Assembly: GCF_012933465.1 (NCBI RefSeq)
Contig: NZ_JABBND010000003.1
Span: 248,001-312,000 of the forward strand
Length of the DNA stretch: 64,000 bases
Reading direction: 5' to 3'
Origin: Actinomycetospora sp. TBRC 11914
GTDB lineage: Bacteria; Actinomycetota; Actinomycetes; Mycobacteriales; Pseudonocardiaceae
Within the stretch, counting starts at the first letter, position 1. Every line of letters begins with the position of its first letter. A program made the translations under genes and the position numbers. The notes below the pieces were generated by a model. The model had not been told where the DNA came from. It did no database searches and saw nothing but the letters and a program-made list of their open reading frames with translations. Shown here piece after piece: positions 1 through 8,345 of the stretch.

Positions 1-1013
1 GCGAGCCCCTCGAGGTGCTCCTCCGGGAATCCGCCGGGCAGCACGAGCCCGGCGGTCCCCGCCGGCAGCGCCTCGTCGCGCAGCGGGTCGACGACGGCGA
101 CCTCGCACCCGGCGGCGGCGAGGAGCTCGGCGTGCTCGGGGTAGCCGAAGGTGAACGCGGGGCCGCCCGCGACGGCGACCACCGGCGTCGGACCCCGGAC
201 CTCGGCCCACGGCGGCCGGCCCTCGCCGACCTCGTGCGCCGGGTCCCACGCCGTCGTCGGGGTCGCGGGGGCGCGGCGGGCGAGGGCCTCGACGGCGTCG
301 AGGTCGACGTGCTCGGCCACGAGCGTCGTCATGGCGTCGACGGCCGCCCGGGCCGCGTCGCCGTGCTCGGCGGCGGTGACGAGCCCGAGGTGGCGGCTCG
401 GCACCGCCAGCTCGGCGCGGCGGGGGACGACGCCGAGCACCGGCATCCCGACCTCGGCGCACGCCGCCCGCAGCGCGTCCGCGTGCCGCTCGGTGCCGAC
501 GCGGTTGAGCACGACGCCGGCCGGGCGCACCCGCGGGTCGAAGTGCGCGAACCCGTGGAGCAGCGCGGCGATCGACCGGTGCTGGCCGCGGGCGTCGACG
601 ACGAGCACCACCGGCGCGTCGAGCACGCGCGCGACGTGGGCGGTCGAACCGTCGTCGTCCGGCCCGGCGCCCTGTGCGTGCGGTGCGGTGTCCCGGCTCG
701 GGGACGTCCGCACGAGACGGCCGTCGAAGAGCCCCATCACGCCCTCGACGACGGCGAGGTCGGCCCCGGCCGCGCCGTGCACGACGAGGCCGGGCAACCG
801 CTCGGCACCGACCAGCACCGGGTCGAGGTTGCGGCCGGGGCGGCCGGCCGCCAGCGCGTGGTAGCCGGGGTCGACGTAGTCCGGGCCGATCTTGAACGGG
901 GCCGGCCGGGTGCCGCGCGCGGCGAAGGCGCCGAGCAGCCCCGTCGCGATCGTCGTCTTCCCGCTCCCCGACGACGGCGCCGCGACCACCACCCGGGGGG
1001 GCAGCGCTACCAC
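1..1013 (-). CDS. cobB: Cobyrinate a,c-diamide synthase, 3' part missing
   Basis: Amidates the a and c side chains of (hydrogeno)cobyrinate with ATP and glutamine in cobalamin synthesis; cytosolic. About 337 codons are visible and the C-terminus lies beyond base 1. The N-terminal dethiobiotin-synthetase-like domain has a P-loop (APSSGSGKT, about residues 12-20), then FKIGPDYVDPGYH and VVEGVMGLFDG. The LVLPGGFPEEHLEGL stretch at the window edge is the start of the glutaminase domain. I place the start at the GTG at 1013, which overlaps the end of cobO by 7 bases and implies coupled translation. The family is clear; only completeness is unknown. Confidence 0.95.
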   Translation of the reverse strand, partial: MVALPPRVVVAAPSSGSGKTTIATGLLGAFAARGTRPAPFKIGPDYVDPGYHALAAGRPGRNLDPVLVGAERLPGLVVHGAAGADLAVVEGVMGLFDGRLVRTSPSRDTAPHAQGAGPDDDGSTAHVARVLDAPVVLVVDARGQHRSIAALLHGFAHFDPRVRPAGVVLNRVGTERHADALRAACAEVGMPVLGVVPRRAELAVPSRHLGLVTAAEHGDAARAAVDAMTTLVAEHVDLDAVEALARRAPATPTTAWDPAHEVGEGRPPWAEVRGPTPVVAVAGGPAFTFGYPEHAELLAAAGCEVAVVDPLRDEALPAGTAGLVLPGGFPEEHLEGL

Positions 1014-1621
1014 TCGATGCCCTTCTGGCCCTTCTGGCCGGCGTCCATCGGGTGCTTGATCTTGGTCATCTCGGTGACCAGGTCGGCGACCTCGACCAGC
1101 TCCGGGGGCGCGTCGCGGCCGGTGACGACCACGTGCTGGAACCCGGGCCGGTCCCGCAGCACGGACACCACCTCGCCGATGTCGATCCAGCCCCACTTCA
1201 ACGGGTAGGTGAACTCGTCGAGCACGTAGAAGTCGTGCGCCCCGGACTCCAGCCGCCGCCGGATCTCCGCCCAGCCCTCCCGGGCGGCGTCGGCGTGGTC
1301 GTCCTCCGAGCCCGGCTTGCGCGACCAGGACCAGCCCTCGCCCATCTTGTGCCACTCGACGGGCCCGCCCTGGCCGGTGCTCGCGTGCAGCTCGCCGAGC
1401 GCCTTCAGTGCGGTCTCCTCGCCGACGCGCCACTTCGCCGACTTCACGAACTGGAAGACGGCCACGCTGGCGCCGGCCGTCCACTGGCGCAGCGCCATCC
1501 CGAACGCGGCGGTCGACTTGCCCTTGTTCGGTCCGGTGTGCACGACGACGAGCGGACGCCGGCGGCGCTGCCGGGTGGTCAGCCCGTCGGCCGGCACGCT
1601 GGTGGGGACGCCCTGGGGCAC
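1007..1621 (-). CDS. cobO: Cob(I)yrinic acid a,c-diamide adenosyltransferase
   Basis: Adds the 5'-deoxyadenosyl group from ATP to the cobalt of corrinoids (CobA/CobO/BtuR family). The protein has 204 residues, normal for the family. The P-loop TGPNKGKST lies at about residues 29-37, followed by VFQFVKSAKW, GEGWSW and the Walker B-like VLDEFTYPL, ending in the family-typical KGIEW. It lies 19 bases after the chelatase gene and overlaps cobB, so the three form one cobalamin operon. The first 20 residues are basic and poorly conserved. Confidence 0.96.
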   Translation of the reverse strand: MPQGVPTSVPADGLTTRQRRRRPLVVVHTGPNKGKSTAAFGMALRQWTAGASVAVFQFVKSAKWRVGEETALKALGELHASTGQGGPVEWHKMGEGWSWSRKPGSEDDHADAAREGWAEIRRRLESGAHDFYVLDEFTYPLKWGWIDIGEVVSVLRDRPGFQHVVVTGRDAPPELVEVADLVTEMTKIKHPMDAGQKGQKGIEW

Positions 1622-1640
1622 GGTGCTCTCCTCGCTCTGG

Positions 1641-3836
1641 CTACATCGCCTGGGCCACGGCGGCCACGCTGTCGCCGGTCAGCTCGTCGAGCGTCACGAC
1701 CGCCCCCGCGGCGGCGCCCGCGACCCGGCCGGCCAGCCCGAGGCGCACCGGGCCGGACTCGCAGTCGACGACGACGGTGCTCATCGCGGCGCCGCCCGAC
1801 CCCGCCCGACGACGGCCCGGGCCGGCCTCGCGGGCGAGTCCCCGCGCGGCCTCGAGGGCCTCGACGAGCGGCGTGGCGCCGGCGCTCCCGGACCCCGACG
1901 ACACCGTGGCGCGCCCGTCGGTGAGGACGATCAGCAGGCCGCGGCGGCGCGGGTCGCGCACCCGCTCCGCGCGCAGCACCCGGCGCGCGGTGCGCAGCCC
2001 GTCCGCGAGCGGCGTGCGGCCGCCGGTGCGCAGGTCGGCGAGGCGGTGGTGCGCGGTGTGGACCGACGTGGTCGGCGGGAGCACGACGGTCGCGCCCGGG
2101 CCGCGGAAGGTCACCACGCCGACCTTGTCCCGCCGCTGGTAGGCATCGCGCAGGAGGGCGACGACGGCGCCGGCGACCGCGTTCATCCGCCGCCGCGCGG
2201 CCATCGAGCCCGAGGCGTCCACGCAGAACAGCACGAGGTTGCCCTCGCGCCCCTCGCGCAGCGCGTGCCGCAGGTCCTCCGGGGCGGCGCGTCCCCGCCG
2301 GCCGCCCCGGGCCGCGGCCAGCACCGTCGCCGGCAGGTGGGGCGCGGGCCCGGTGTCGGGGGTCTCGACGACGGCCCGCACCGTGCGGCCGCGGCGCCCG
2401 CGCGATCGGGAGCGGCGGCCCGGGGCCCCGTCGCCGAGGCCGTGGACCTCGAAGCGCCGGGTGCGCAGCCGGGTCGGGGTGGGCGCGCCGACCGGGCGGC
2501 CCGCGGGCTCGTCCCCGGCCGCCCCCTGTGCCAGCCCCTGTGCCAGCGGAGCGTCGTTGCCTGCATCCAGTGGCAGGGAATCCCCGTCGTCGCGCGCCCC
2601 CGACGACGGCGGCCCGGCGGAACCGTGTCCCTCGGACCCGGTCTGCCCGCGACCGCCCGCGCCGGCCTCGGAACCGTCGCCGTCCTCGTCGGGACCCGGT
2701 CCGTCGGCACCGCCGGCGGGGTCCGCCCCGTCCGGACCACGGCCGTCGTCGGGACCCTCCGGGCCGTCGTCCGGACCGCCACCGCCCGACGGCGGGTCGG
2801 GCGGCTGGTCGTCGTCGTGGTCGGCCACCGCCTGCTCGGCGGCCTGCAGGGCCTTCTCGAGCTCCTCCTCGGACAGCGACGGCTCGTCGAACGGGTCGCG
2901 GCGGCGGCGGTGCGGCAGGGCGAGGCGGGCGGCCGCGCGGACGTCGTCGACGTCGACCGCGCCCACCCCGCGCCACGCGGCGTGCGCGACGGCGGTGCGG
3001 GCGAGCACGACGTCGGCGCGCATCCCGTCGACCTCGACCGCGGCGCACACCGCGGAGATCCGCACCAGTTCGCGGTCGGAGAGCGCGACCCGGGGCAGCC
3101 GGTCACGCGCCTCGCCGAGCCGGGCCCGCAGCGCGTCCTCGGCCCCGGCGAAGCGGGCGGCGAACCCGGCGGGGTCGGCGTCGTGGGCGAGCCGGCGGCG
3201 CACCACCTCGGTGCGCTCGGCGACCTCCCGCGAGGCGGTCACCGCGACGGTGAGGCCGAACCGGTCGAGCAGCTGCGGGCGCAGCTCGCCCTCCTCGGGG
3301 TTCATCGTCCCGACGAGCAGGAACCGCGCCGGGTGCGAGAACGAGATCCCGTCGCGCTCCACGTGCGAGCGCCCGGAGGCGGCGGCGTCGAGGAGCAGGT
3401 CGACGAGGTGGTCGTGGAGGAGGTTGACCTCGTCGACGTAGAGCACGCCGCGGTGGGCGGCCGCGAGCAGGCCGGGCTGCACCGAGCCGCGGCCATGCGC
3501 GAGGACCTCCTGGAGGTCCAGCGAGCCGATCAGCCGGTCCTCGGAGGCGCCGACGGGCAGCTCGACCAGCCGCGCCGGCCGCCGCTCGACGGGGGTTCCC
3601 GCGGCGAAGGGACCGTCGGGGCTCTCCTCGCCGGCGTCGACGTCGACCCCGAACCGGTCGCCGGCGCGGACCGTGACCTCGGGGAGGAGATCCGCGAGCG
3701 CCCGGACGATCGTCGACTTCGCCGTCCCCTTCTCCCCGCGCACCAGCACGCCGCCGATCCCGGGGTCGACGGCCGCGAGCAGCAGCGCCAGCCGCAGGTC
3801 CGGGTGGCCGACGACGGCCGAGAAGGGGAACGCCAC
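1641..3836 (-). CDS. Fused chelatase AAA+ ATPase/VWA protein (ChlI-ChlD type), probable cobaltochelatase partner
   Basis: A 731-residue fusion of a BchI/ChlI-like AAA+ ATPase and a BchD-like von Willebrand A domain. Visible features are Walker A GEKGTAKST (34-42), Walker B VLYVDEVNLL (131-140), an acidic Gly/Pro-rich linker at roughly 340-430 and the MIDAS motif DASGSM at 540-545 with a later LTDGR. In chlorophyll makers such proteins drive Mg insertion. Here the cobO and cobB neighbours point to cobalt insertion with a CobN elsewhere, replacing CobS/CobT; that role is inferred. GTG start at 3836 with a -10-like hexamer 8 bases upstream. Confidence 0.9.
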   Translation of the reverse strand: MAFPFSAVVGHPDLRLALLLAAVDPGIGGVLVRGEKGTAKSTIVRALADLLPEVTVRAGDRFGVDVDAGEESPDGPFAAGTPVERRPARLVELPVGASEDRLIGSLDLQEVLAHGRGSVQPGLLAAAHRGVLYVDEVNLLHDHLVDLLLDAAASGRSHVERDGISFSHPARFLLVGTMNPEEGELRPQLLDRFGLTVAVTASREVAERTEVVRRRLAHDADPAGFAARFAGAEDALRARLGEARDRLPRVALSDRELVRISAVCAAVEVDGMRADVVLARTAVAHAAWRGVGAVDVDDVRAAARLALPHRRRRDPFDEPSLSEEELEKALQAAEQAVADHDDDQPPDPPSGGGGPDDGPEGPDDGRGPDGADPAGGADGPGPDEDGDGSEAGAGGRGQTGSEGHGSAGPPSSGARDDGDSLPLDAGNDAPLAQGLAQGAAGDEPAGRPVGAPTPTRLRTRRFEVHGLGDGAPGRRSRSRGRRGRTVRAVVETPDTGPAPHLPATVLAAARGGRRGRAAPEDLRHALREGREGNLVLFCVDASGSMAARRRMNAVAGAVVALLRDAYQRRDKVGVVTFRGPGATVVLPPTTSVHTAHHRLADLRTGGRTPLADGLRTARRVLRAERVRDPRRRGLLIVLTDGRATVSSGSGSAGATPLVEALEAARGLAREAGPGRRRAGSGGAAMSTVVVDCESGPVRLGLAGRVAGAAAGAVVTLDELTGDSVAAVAQAM

Positions 3837-3844
3837 GGGGCGCG

Positions 3845-3850
3845 ACCCTA
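3845..3850 (-). promoter_or_regulatory. -10 hexamer TAGGGT of the chelatase-cobO-cobB operon
   Basis: TAGGGT (TANNNT) ends 8 bases before the GTG at 3836 and there is no Shine-Dalgarno, which suggests leaderless transcription. Only 70 bases separate this operon from the upstream gene, too little for a cobalamin riboswitch. Confidence 0.5.
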
Positions 3851-3867
3851 ACCCGGGGCGCCGCCCG

Positions 3868-3891
3868 ACATCTCATCCGTCGCTGAGATGT
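3868..3891 (-). terminator. Hairpin after the siderophore-interacting protein gene
   Basis: A perfect 8-bp inverted repeat (ACATCTCA / TGAGATGT) with an 8-base loop, 15 bases beyond the stop of the gene at 3907. No U-tract follows, as is common in actinomycete terminators. It could instead be an operator of the chelatase operon. Confidence 0.45.
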
Positions 3892-3906
3892 GCGTCCCCA
3901 CCACGG

Positions 3907-4728
3907 TCAGGCGGCGACGCCGTTGCCCGCCCGCTTGTCGGCCTGGAAGGCCTCCTCGTCCATGCCCCGGCGCCAGTAGCCCGAGATCGAGAGCAGCTCG
4001 CGCCCGACGCCGCGCTCGTCGCGCACCAGCCCGCGCAGCGCCTTCACCACCCCGGTCTCGCCGTGCACGAAGGCCTGGACACGGCCGGCGGGCCACGGCG
4101 CGTCCCGCACCACGTCCGCCAGGTCCTCGCCGGCGTCGCGGTGCACCCAGCGCACCGAGAGCGCGCCGGGGCTCGCCAGCGCCAGCTCGTCGTGCGGGCC
4201 GTCGACCTGGACGAACACCTGGACGGGGACACCCGGCGCGACCCGCTCGCACGCGGCGGCGATCGCGGGGAGGGCGGCCTCGTCGCCGATCAGCACGTGG
4301 GCGTCGGCGTCCGCCGCGGGGGCGTAGGCACCGCCGGGGCCCTGGAGGACGAGCTCGTCCCCCGGCGCGGCGGCGAGCGCCCACCGACCGGCCACCCCGG
4401 TGTCGCCGTGCACGACGAAGTCGATGGCCATCTCGCCGGCGGCATGGTCGAGGGAGCGCACGGTGTAGGTCCGCATGATCGGCCAGTCCGAGCGCGGCAT
4501 CGTCTCGCGCACGATCCCGACGTCGAGGGGCTCGGGGTAGGTCACACCGGGCCGCGGGAAGGCGAGCTTGACGTAGCGGTCGGTGCAGCCGTTGTCGGCG
4601 ATCCCGACCACGCCCGGTCCGCCGAGCACGACGCGGACCAGATGGGGGGTCAGCCGCTCGGAGCGCAGGACGGTGAGCCGGTGGGCGGGCCGGTTCCGGC
4701 GGGCCGGTGCCGTCGTGGGGGACGCCAT
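3907..4728 (-). CDS. Siderophore-interacting protein (ViuB-like ferric-siderophore reductase)
   Basis: A cytosolic FAD-dependent reductase expected to release iron from imported ferric siderophores. The 273-residue protein has the SIP fold: an N-terminal FAD-binding barrel containing RTYTVRSLD (about residues 86-94), then a NAD(P)H-type domain with GDEAALPAIAA and a C-terminal GYWRRGMDEEAFQADKR, typical of the family. ATG at 4728 has a good AGGAGG ribosome-binding site 4-5 bases upstream. An IdeR/DtxR-type iron box lies just upstream, so repression in iron-replete cells is likely. It appears monocistronic. Confidence 0.93.
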   Translation of the reverse strand: MASPTTAPARRNRPAHRLTVLRSERLTPHLVRVVLGGPGVVGIADNGCTDRYVKLAFPRPGVTYPEPLDVGIVRETMPRSDWPIMRTYTVRSLDHAAGEMAIDFVVHGDTGVAGRWALAAAPGDELVLQGPGGAYAPAADADAHVLIGDEAALPAIAAACERVAPGVPVQVFVQVDGPHDELALASPGALSVRWVHRDAGEDLADVVRDAPWPAGRVQAFVHGETGVVKALRGLVRDERGVGRELLSISGYWRRGMDEEAFQADKRAGNGVAA

Positions 4729-4742
4729 GGATGCCTCCTGTC

Positions 4743-4761
4743 TTAGGTGAGGCTCACCTTA
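4743..4761 (-). promoter_or_regulatory. IdeR/DtxR iron box
   Basis: The 19-mer TTAGGTGAGGCTCACCTTA is a near-perfect palindrome and matches the DtxR/IdeR consensus at 16 of 19 positions by my count. It lies 14 bases upstream of the siderophore-interacting protein start, where a bound repressor would block transcription. Confidence 0.9.
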
Positions 4762-5041
4762 ACTGCTGCGCGCTGGGAACGGGCTGTGTATCCACGCAGC
4801 GCAGCCGAGGACGGTTGTGCGACACGGGGGGCTGTGACAGCCTGTTCCGGGATCCGTGATCTGGGTCTCACCGGGACGGTTCACTCCGAGCAGCCGTCGT
4901 GCCGTCGCCGTCTCCTCGTGCGCCCACGGCCCCCGTCGGGACCCCGCGCTGCACCCCCACGGCCCGCGAGACCGCCGTCCCGCGAGCGCCGGTGGCGTGC
5001 CCGCCGGCCCGGTGGCCCCGTGGGCTCCGGAAGGTTCCGCC

Positions 5042-5449
5042 GTGCCGCAGCCCCGTCCTGCCCCCGCCCACCCCGCACCCGCACCGGCCGCCGCGGGCCG
5101 CCGCGCCGTGCGGCGTCGTCCGGGAGGCACCGACCGGGCTCCGCAGCCGGCGCCCCTCGAGCTCCCGACCGCGGTCGTCGCCGGCCTGCAGGCGCTGGGC
5201 AACCTGCGCGACCTGCCGACGGGGGTCCTCGACGGCCGTCTCGAGCGGATGCTGCGCGCCACGCTGGCCCACCACCGCCCGCCGGCCTCGCCGAACGGGT
5301 CCGCGGCCTCGCCCACCGAGGCGACGTCGGCGGCCGTGCTCACCGCGTGCGCCCACCTGGCGACCCGGGAGTACGAGGACGCCTACCTGGCGCTGTGCAC
5401 CGCCTACGACCACCTGCCCCGCCACCCCGCGCCGCCGCCGCGGGACTGA
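5042..5449 (+). CDS. Small hypothetical protein
   Basis: I do not recognise this 135-residue protein. The first 40 residues are rich in Pro, Ala and Arg. The rest looks helical and cytosolic (VVAGLQALGNLRDLPTGVLD, then LERMLRATLAHH, and a C-terminal CAHLATREYEDAYLALCTAYDHL). No signal peptide, membrane segment or Cys pair is visible. I start it at the GTG at 5042 because GGAAGG lies 7 bases upstream; the frame stays open back to 4856 but that part does not look coding. It sits between the iron-box promoter and the protease gene. Confidence 0.5.
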   Translation: MPQPRPAPAHPAPAPAAAGRRAVRRRPGGTDRAPQPAPLELPTAVVAGLQALGNLRDLPTGVLDGRLERMLRATLAHHRPPASPNGSAASPTEATSAAVLTACAHLATREYEDAYLALCTAYDHLPRHPAPPPRD

Positions 5450-5567
5450 CGGACGCGGGACCGACACGGCGGGACCGACACGGCCGAGGGCGGACCGGCC
5501 TGCCCGCCGATCCGCCCTCGATCCCCGCTCCGGTCTGCCCACCGGCGGGGCCGCCCCCTGGCGCCCC

Positions 5568-6620
5568 TCAGGTCAACTGCTTCTCGATGATCGCGGCGTT
5601 GGGCCCGACCCGGGTGTAGTAGCCCGGCTTGCCGGCCCGCGCGCAGCCGTCGCCGAAGCTGGTGATGCCGATCAGCTTGCCGCCCACCACGAGCGGGCCG
5701 CCGGAGTCGCCCTGGCAGGTGTCGACGCCGCCGTCGTCGTACCCGGCGCAGGTCAGCAGGCCCGGGTCGAAGTTCGAGGCGCCGGCCTTGCAGTAGGAGT
5801 CGTCGCGGACCGGCACGGTCGCCGAGAGCAGGTAGCGCGAGGGTGTCCCGTTCTCCGCGGTGGAGCCCCACCCGTAGATCGTCGCCGCGGTCGCCGGGGC
5901 GTACAGCGCGGTGTCGGCCGCCGTGGCGAGCGGCAGCGTCTTCTGCCGGACCGGCGTGGCGAGCGTGAGCACCGAGACGTCGAGACCGTTGCCGACCGAG
6001 GTGAACGTCGGGCTCACCCAGGTCTTCGCGACCGGCACCGAGGTGCCGGCCTGGGACTGCTTGTCGTCCCGCCCGACGACGACGAAGGTCTTCCGGTCGG
6101 GCGCGGAGGCGGTGCAGTGCGCCGCGGTGACGACCTTGGTCGGCGTCACCAGGGTGCCCCCGCAGAACTGGAAGCCCGAGGCGTCGGTGAGGTAGACGAC
6201 CCACGGCGCGGTCGCGGTGGTCGCCTTCTGGCCACCCACGACGCGGCCCTGCTCGACGCCGCCGTCACCGTCGGCGCCGGAGCCGCCGTCACCGCCGGAA
6301 CCCCCCGACCCTTCCCCGCCCGACCCGTCGTCGGACCCCGGGTCGCTCACCGTCCGCGACCCGGCGTGCCCGGACACGACCACGCCCGCGACACCCGTGC
6401 TCACCGTCGCGGAGCTCCGCCCGCCGAGCCCGACCATCCCGACGGCGACCACCGCGAGGACCGCCACGCCCGTCGTCGCCAGCAGCACCGTGCGACGGGC
6501 CACGCGCGCCCCCGTCACCGCCCGGGGTGCCGGCTCCGCCCGGTGCCGCCCGCCGCCGGCCCGCCGCCCGGGGTCCGAGGCCCCGTGCCGCACCCGATCC
6601 GCCGTCCCACGTCCTCGCAT
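5568..6620 (-). CDS. Membrane-anchored trypsin-like serine protease (S1)
   Basis: A 350-residue secreted or signal-anchored S1 protease. A basic N-terminus is followed by a hydrophobic segment at about 44-66, a Gly/Ser/Asp-rich linker at 94-120, then the chymotrypsin fold starting at RVVGG. The catalytic triad is visible as His168 (TAAHC), Asp214 (LDVSVL) and Ser306 (GDSGGP). Asp300 six residues before the Ser predicts cleavage after Arg/Lys. Paired cysteines suit an extracytoplasmic enzyme. ATG at 6620 has a strong GAGGGGAGGGG site. Its substrate is unknown. Confidence 0.93.
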   Translation of the reverse strand: MRGRGTADRVRHGASDPGRRAGGGRHRAEPAPRAVTGARVARRTVLLATTGVAVLAVVAVGMVGLGGRSSATVSTGVAGVVVSGHAGSRTVSDPGSDDGSGGEGSGGSGGDGGSGADGDGGVEQGRVVGGQKATTATAPWVVYLTDASGFQFCGGTLVTPTKVVTAAHCTASAPDRKTFVVVGRDDKQSQAGTSVPVAKTWVSPTFTSVGNGLDVSVLTLATPVRQKTLPLATAADTALYAPATAATIYGWGSTAENGTPSRYLLSATVPVRDDSYCKAGASNFDPGLLTCAGYDDGGVDTCQGDSGGPLVVGGKLIGITSFGDGCARAGKPGYYTRVGPNAAIIEKQLT

Positions 6621-6960
6621 GTACCCCTCCCCTCACGTTCCGCTGTTCCCGGACTCCCCCTGACGGGGCCGTCGGGACCAACTGCCAGCGCCTGACGGAG
6701 CAGCACCTGACCAGAGCGGACGGGGCAGCGACAAGGCGGAGCGGCGGAGTTCGCCCCGCTGAGCGACGACGAACGGTCGATTTGCATCGGTAAACGACAC
6801 CGAGGAGTGAGCGCCGCACGACGAGCGGTCGACGACCGACGCCGTCCGGCGCGCCCGCTGACCGCTCGGCGACGGTGACGGTGTGTCGTCCTTGTGACGA
6901 CCGTGGGTGGTCGGTTCCGTGGGCGAGCCCGGCTGCACCGACCTCAGTAGCGTGGAGGAC
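6621..6960. other. Divergent intergenic region, protease/mycothione reductase
   Basis: These 340 bases separate two divergent genes. I see the protease ribosome-binding site at the left and the mtr -10 hexamer at the right. The middle is slightly less GC-rich. I found no convincing gene, repeat or regulator palindrome. Confidence 0.5.
6948..6953 (+). promoter_or_regulatory. -10 hexamer TAGCGT of mtr
   Basis: TAGCGT (TANNNT) lies 7 bases before the GTG at 6961, the spacing expected for a leaderless transcript. The GGAGG at 6954-6958 is only 2 bases from the start, too close to serve as a ribosome-binding site. Confidence 0.5.
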
Positions 6961-8343
6961 GTGCCGCACCACGACCTCGTCATCATCGGCTCGGGATCGG
7001 GCAACTCGATCCTGGATCAGCGGTTCGACGGCTGGGACGTCGCGCTCGTCGAGCACGGCGTCTTCGGGGGCACCTGCCTCAACGTCGGCTGCATCCCGAC
7101 GAAGATGTACGTCTACGCCTCCGACGTCGCCGAGGCGGTCCGCGAGGCCGGCCGCTACGGGGTCGACGCGACCGTCGACAAGGTCCGCTGGAACGACATC
7201 CGCGACCGGGTGTTCGGGCGCATCGACCCGATCTCGGCCGGCGGGCGCCGCTACCGCGACACCGAGTGCTCGAACGTCACCCTCTACCAGGGTCACGCCA
7301 CCTTCACCGGCGAGCGCGAGGTCTCCGTCGCCCCCACCGACGGCTCCCCCGCGACCACGGTGACCGCCGACCGCGTCGTCATCGCCGCCGGGTCACGCCC
7401 CACGGTCCCGGCCGTGATCGCGGACGCGGGCGTGCCGTACCACACCTCCGACGACGTGATGCGCCTCGAGGACCTGCCCCGCCGGATGATCGTCGTCGGC
7501 GGCGGCTACATCGCCGCGGAGTTCGCGCACGTCTTCGACGCCCTCGGCGTCGAGGTCACCGTCGTCACCCGCGGCCCGGCGCTGCTGCGCGAGCAGGACG
7601 AGCTCGTCTCGGCGCGGTTCACCGCGATCGCGCAGGAGCGCTTCACGGTGCACCTGGACGCGGAGCCGACCGCCGCCGAGCAGCGCGCCGACGGCACGAT
7701 CGTGCTGAGCCTCGCCGACGGCGGGACGATCGAGGGCGACGCCCTGCTCGTCGCCACCGGCCGACGCCCCAACGGCGACCGGATGGACGTCGAGAAGACC
7801 GGCCTGGAGCTCACCGGCGACGGCCGCATCGCGGTCGACGAGTACCAGCGCACCCCCGTCGAGGGCGTCTGGGCGCTCGGTGACGTCAGCTCGCCCTACC
7901 AGCTCAAGCACGTCGCCAACCACGAGGCGCGCGTCGTGCAGCACAACCTGCTCCACCCCGACGCGCTGCGCGCCACCAGCCACCGGTTCGTGCCCTCGGC
8001 GGTGTTCACCCACCCGCAGGTCGCCTCGGTCGGTGCCCGCGAGCAGGACCTCCGCGACTCGGCCACGCCCTACGTCGTCAAGGTCCAGGCCTACGGCGAC
8101 GTCGCGTTCGGCTGGGCGATGGAGGACTCCACCGGGTTCGCGAAGGTCCTGGCCGCGCCCGACGGCACGCTGCTCGGCGCCCACTTCCTCGGCCCGCAGG
8201 CGTCGTCGCTGATCCAGGTGCTGGTGCAGGCCATGGTCTTCGGGCAGAAGGCCCAGGAGGTCGCCACCGGCCAGTACTGGATCCACCCGGCGCTCCCCGA
8301 GCTCATCGAGAACGCGCTGCTGGGGCTCCCGCTGGGGAGCTGA
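6961..8343 (+). CDS. mtr: Mycothione reductase
   Basis: An NADPH-dependent flavoprotein disulfide reductase that regenerates mycothiol, the main thiol of actinomycetes. With the GTG start at 6961 it has 460 residues, close to the 459 of M. tuberculosis Mtr. The FAD motif LVIIGSGSGNS (6-16) starts at the N-terminus, redox cysteines are Cys39 and Cys44 (GGTCLNVGCIPTK), an NADPH motif VVGGGYIAAEF lies in the middle and the C-terminal HPALPELIENALL carries the active-site His. It has the SGSGNS form typical of Mtr. An upstream GTG at 6907 would add 18 unlikely residues. The stop is 2 bases from the convergent pncC stop. Confidence 0.95.
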   Translation: MPHHDLVIIGSGSGNSILDQRFDGWDVALVEHGVFGGTCLNVGCIPTKMYVYASDVAEAVREAGRYGVDATVDKVRWNDIRDRVFGRIDPISAGGRRYRDTECSNVTLYQGHATFTGEREVSVAPTDGSPATTVTADRVVIAAGSRPTVPAVIADAGVPYHTSDDVMRLEDLPRRMIVVGGGYIAAEFAHVFDALGVEVTVVTRGPALLREQDELVSARFTAIAQERFTVHLDAEPTAAEQRADGTIVLSLADGGTIEGDALLVATGRRPNGDRMDVEKTGLELTGDGRIAVDEYQRTPVEGVWALGDVSSPYQLKHVANHEARVVQHNLLHPDALRATSHRFVPSAVFTHPQVASVGAREQDLRDSATPYVVKVQAYGDVAFGWAMEDSTGFAKVLAAPDGTLLGAHFLGPQASSLIQVLVQAMVFGQKAQEVATGQYWIHPALPELIENALLGLPLGS

Positions 8344-8345
8344 CG

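Noticed and set aside
1317..3851. 844-residue forward open frame opposite the chelatase gene
   Set aside because: Composition is Arg/Gly/Ala-rich with no family motif; it is the antisense of a clear AAA+/VWA gene and results from high GC content.
3837..3906. Possible cobalamin riboswitch upstream of the cobalamin operon
   Set aside because: Only 70 bases are available, no B12-box-like sequence is visible and the start appears leaderless.
4762..5041. Possible tRNA or small RNA in the 280-base gap
   Set aside because: No cloverleaf, T-loop GGTTCGA or CCA end could be found on either strand.
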